A DNA stretch of 5,133 nucleotides from Candidatus Dormiibacterota bacterium. GTDB lineage: Bacteria > Chloroflexota > Dormibacteria > Aeolococcales > Aeolococcaceae. Below, one piece after another: positions 4,016-5,133 of the stretch. The stretch covers positions 1,244 to 6,376 of the forward strand of contig PLXL01000106.1 of the NCBI GenBank assembly GCA_003153215.1, given 5' to 3'. The position numbers and the translations under genes were made by a program. A model generated the notes under the pieces. It had not been told where the DNA came from and searched no databases. It saw nothing but the letters and a program-made list of their open reading frames with translations. The first letter of the stretch is position 1. Each line of letters opens with the position of its first letter.

Positions 4016-4300
4016 GGGATTGTCATTTTTCCGAACGCGGCCGCCACATCATGGTGCAAAGGATGGCATTGCTACTTATGATTGCGGAGCGAGCTTCGCT
4101 GTAATCGTGCACCTTGGAATTATGCTTATGCCACAAGGAGTTATAGTCGAACGAACTACAACTAGTGGGTCGTAACATTGTCATGAAGACCAGGCCGGAG
4201 CGGGCGCGGTCCGCTATAGTCGTCACAGGTCCCTCGCGCGCAGCGGGGGAAGCACTAACCGCATTGCATAGGAGAGACGCCCCGGGGGCAAGGGGGACCC
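4016..4300. other. Low-GC gene-free stretch upstream of the C/H/D gene
   Basis: From about 4020 to 4200 the DNA is clearly more A/T-rich than the rest. Minus-strand hexamers resembling -10 boxes occur (CATAAT from about 4126 down, TATAAC from about 4145 down), but no good -35 partner is visible at 16-18 bases, so I do not place a promoter. It probably carries the promoter of the gene ending at 3437. Frames crossing it lack coding bias. Confidence 0.45.
4139..4163. repeat. Inverted repeat in the low-GC stretch
   Basis: AGTTATAGT (4139-4147) pairs with ACTACAACT (4155-4163) at 8 of 9 positions across CGAACGA. The one mismatch would be a G-U pair in one transcript orientation. It lies about 125 bases upstream of the ATG at 4015 and overlaps a possible -10 hexamer, so an operator is possible. 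Confidence 0.45.
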
Positions 4301-4309
4301 ACAGGGTGC

Positions 4310-4580
4310 TGAGTGCACGTCGATGACTAAGCTCCGCAAGAACACGCTTCCCGGTGTCGACGCCGAGCACTGGCATGGACCAGCGGTGGGGGACGGTGCG
4401 GTTCGGCACGATGTTCGCGTCATCGATCACGAAGTGGAGGCGGCGAGGGCGGGGGTGACGAGCGAAGGATCGTCACCACGAGGGCCGGGCGTGTGTCTCT
4501 CGTTGTTGGGTCAGGGAAGGCGCCGGGGGCGACCATCCGGAACACGAGTGTTCGCGCCGCCGGGGACGGAGGCGCTCGTG
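4310..4580 (-). other. Stretch with broken coding bias on the minus strand
   Basis: Third-position GC bias appears on the minus strand but changes frame. About 4475-4310 reads RSFARH, then LHFVIDDANIVPNRTVPHRW and SMPVLGVDTGKR. About 4560-4460 reads TLVFRMVAPGAFPDPTTRDT then RPALVVTILRSS in another frame. No single frame holds a whole protein and stops intervene. The plus-strand frame from 4323 (97 aa) has weaker bias. This could be a decayed gene or chance in GC-rich DNA; I recognise no family. Confidence 0.25.
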
Positions 4581-4888
4581 GCGTCGATGAGACGCTGGCG
4601 GACGCGGGGGAGGTGAGGATGGCGGAGCCAGCACACGAAAGGTCGACCCGTGATACTCGAGACCGGGCGCAGGTGCTTCCCCTTGGAACTGGCGCGCCGT
4701 GGGGTCGGAACCTCACTCCGCCCGAGGGTCGACGGCCCTCGCCGCTGAGCCCCGCGGTCGTCACTCGCACCAGGAGCGCGCCCCCCGGGGATGACCGCGC
4801 CGCTGGATCTCGATCGGCCCCCGATCCGCAGTTTGGAGCTCTCTTCTCTCCTCGAGGCCAACGTGACCGTGGGGAAACCAAGTTCGAG
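4581..4888. other. Stretch without a supported gene
   Basis: Several long frames are open on both strands, as expected in high-GC DNA. A plus-strand frame from the ATG at 4619 stays open to the window edge, but its third positions are mixed and its translation is Arg/Pro/Ser rich without a recognisable domain. I see no repeat or signal worth calling here. Confidence 0.35.
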
Positions 4889-4919
4889 GTTGCAGTAACT
4901 GCAACGCCATACCGTATGG
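4889..4919. repeat. Two adjacent inverted repeats
   Basis: GTTGCAGT (4889-4896) and ACTGCAAC (4898-4905) are perfect mirror arms around one base. One base further, CCATAC (4907-4912) and GTATGG (4914-4919) do the same around C4913. The pair could be a compound protein-binding site, or a by-product of the CxxC codons read on the opposite strand. Confidence 0.5.
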
Positions 4920-4931
4920 TTGCCAGCCAAA

Positions 4932-4964
4932 CCGGGGGTATTGCACAAAGCGCAATACCCCCGG
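4932..4964. terminator. Perfect 13-bp hairpin
   Basis: CCGGGGGTATTGC (4932-4944) pairs without mismatch to GCAATACCCCCGG (4952-4964) over the 7-base loop ACAAAGC. A stem this long and GC-rich is unlikely by chance and would fold strongly in RNA from either strand. No U-tract follows on either side, so a factor-independent terminator, an mRNA structure and a mobile-element end are all open. Confidence 0.55.
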
Positions 4965-5072
4965 AGCGCGCGTTCGAGGCTCGGCGCTGCGCCCGTCCAC
5001 GGGGACGGTGCTGGTGCGGGGGCTCAGCAGAGGGGTCGCCGTCGTCGCGGGCTTCCTGCGCGGGCATTGCAT

Positions 5073-5120
5073 CCGTTGCAACGGGATACCGGACCTTCCC
5101 AGCATTCCTCCTGGTGCTGG
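5073..5120. repeat. Palindrome and inverted repeat near the window end
   Basis: CCGTTGCAACGG (5073-5084) is a perfect 12-bp palindrome. CCAGCA (5099-5104) pairs with TGCTGG (5115-5120) over 10 bases. On the minus strand an AGGAGG (5112-5107) sits one base before an ATG at 5105, too close to be a normal ribosome binding site. The window ends before context can settle any of these. Confidence 0.4.
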
Positions 5121-5133
5121 CAGCAGCAGGGGG

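Larger units (their letters stand above)
4889..5083 (-). other. Zinc-ribbon-like stretch without a start codon
   Basis: One minus-strand frame shows three C-x-x-C-N motifs: RCNGCN (from 5083), YCALCN (from 4957) and RCSYCN (from 4906). The last two are separated by 13 residues (CNTPGLAGNHTVWRC), a spacing suited to a zinc ribbon. A TGA at 5024-5026 separates the first motif from the others, and no ATG, GTG or TTG lies between that stop and YCALCN. The frame then runs to a TGA at 4511-4513, turning into Arg/Ser/Gly-rich sequence after about 4840. It could be a broken zinc-ribbon gene or an artefact of TTGC...GCAA palindromes. Confidence 0.25.

Noticed and set aside
4420..5067. 215-aa minus-strand frame
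   Set aside because: It is long only because high-GC DNA has few stops; composition is Arg/Pro/Ser-rich and bias is uneven. Only short parts look coding, and these are reported as a possible remnant.
4619..5133. Plus-strand frame open from an ATG to the window edge
   Set aside because: Third positions are mixed, no ribosome binding site fits, and the translation lacks any domain.
1..5133. CRISPR array
   Set aside because: No regularly spaced direct repeats were found; the only long repeat is the CsbD duplication.

Overview
The window looks like high-GC actinobacterial chromosome or accessory DNA. GC is high, the clear genes favour G or C at third codon positions, and the small-protein set (PRC-barrel, CsbD, and a two-helix membrane peptide of the DUF6131 type) is common in soil actinobacteria. 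I cannot name a genus. No CRISPR array, tRNA, rRNA, complete insertion sequence or integrase is visible.

Layout. Positions 1-281 lead into a PRC-barrel gene (282-656, +). Facing it on the minus strand are three small genes: CsbD copy 1 (693-851), a 51-aa two-helix membrane peptide (991-1146), and CsbD copy 2 (1339-1518). The two CsbD genes are recent duplicates. Copy 2 has lost one base near its 3' end, so its last 17 ancestral residues are replaced by 24 unrelated ones. Each gap in this block holds an inverted repeat that could end transcription. This half reads as a general-stress cluster.

At 1532-2401 (+) lies the most interesting gene: a protein whose C-terminal two thirds is a SAVED domain, the cyclic-oligonucleotide sensor of CBASS and of some type III CRISPR effectors. 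No recognisable effector domain, no CD-NTase and no CRISPR gene lies nearby. Its only ATG sits 2 bp beyond the ribosome binding site of the divergent CsbD copy 2 and has no Shine-Dalgarno of its own. The gene is therefore probably a 5'-truncated, orphaned SAVED effector, or it starts by an unusual route.

From 2400 to 3430 no gene can be identified with confidence. The stretch holds a short frameshifted coding remnant on the minus strand, a 46-bp near-perfect palindrome (2601-2646), a second 14-bp palindrome, a strong hairpin (2827-2860), and a possible translationally coupled pair of short ORFs (2864-3220 and 3217-3414). This looks like a scarred accessory region.

At 3437-4015 (-) is a solid 192-aa gene of unknown function. 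It has a Cys...His...Asp pattern (C93, H122, D134) like papain or transglutaminase-fold enzymes. It lies in visibly lower-GC DNA that continues to about 4200. From 4200 to 5133 I see no convincing gene: only remnants of coding bias on the minus strand, a zinc-ribbon-like stretch with three CxxCN motifs in one frame but no start codon, and several palindromes including a perfect 13-bp hairpin.

How the genes work together: the left block plausibly forms a stress-response set. The SAVED gene and the C/H/D gene look like separate acquisitions next to it. No intact multi-gene defence system can be shown within these 5.1 kb.
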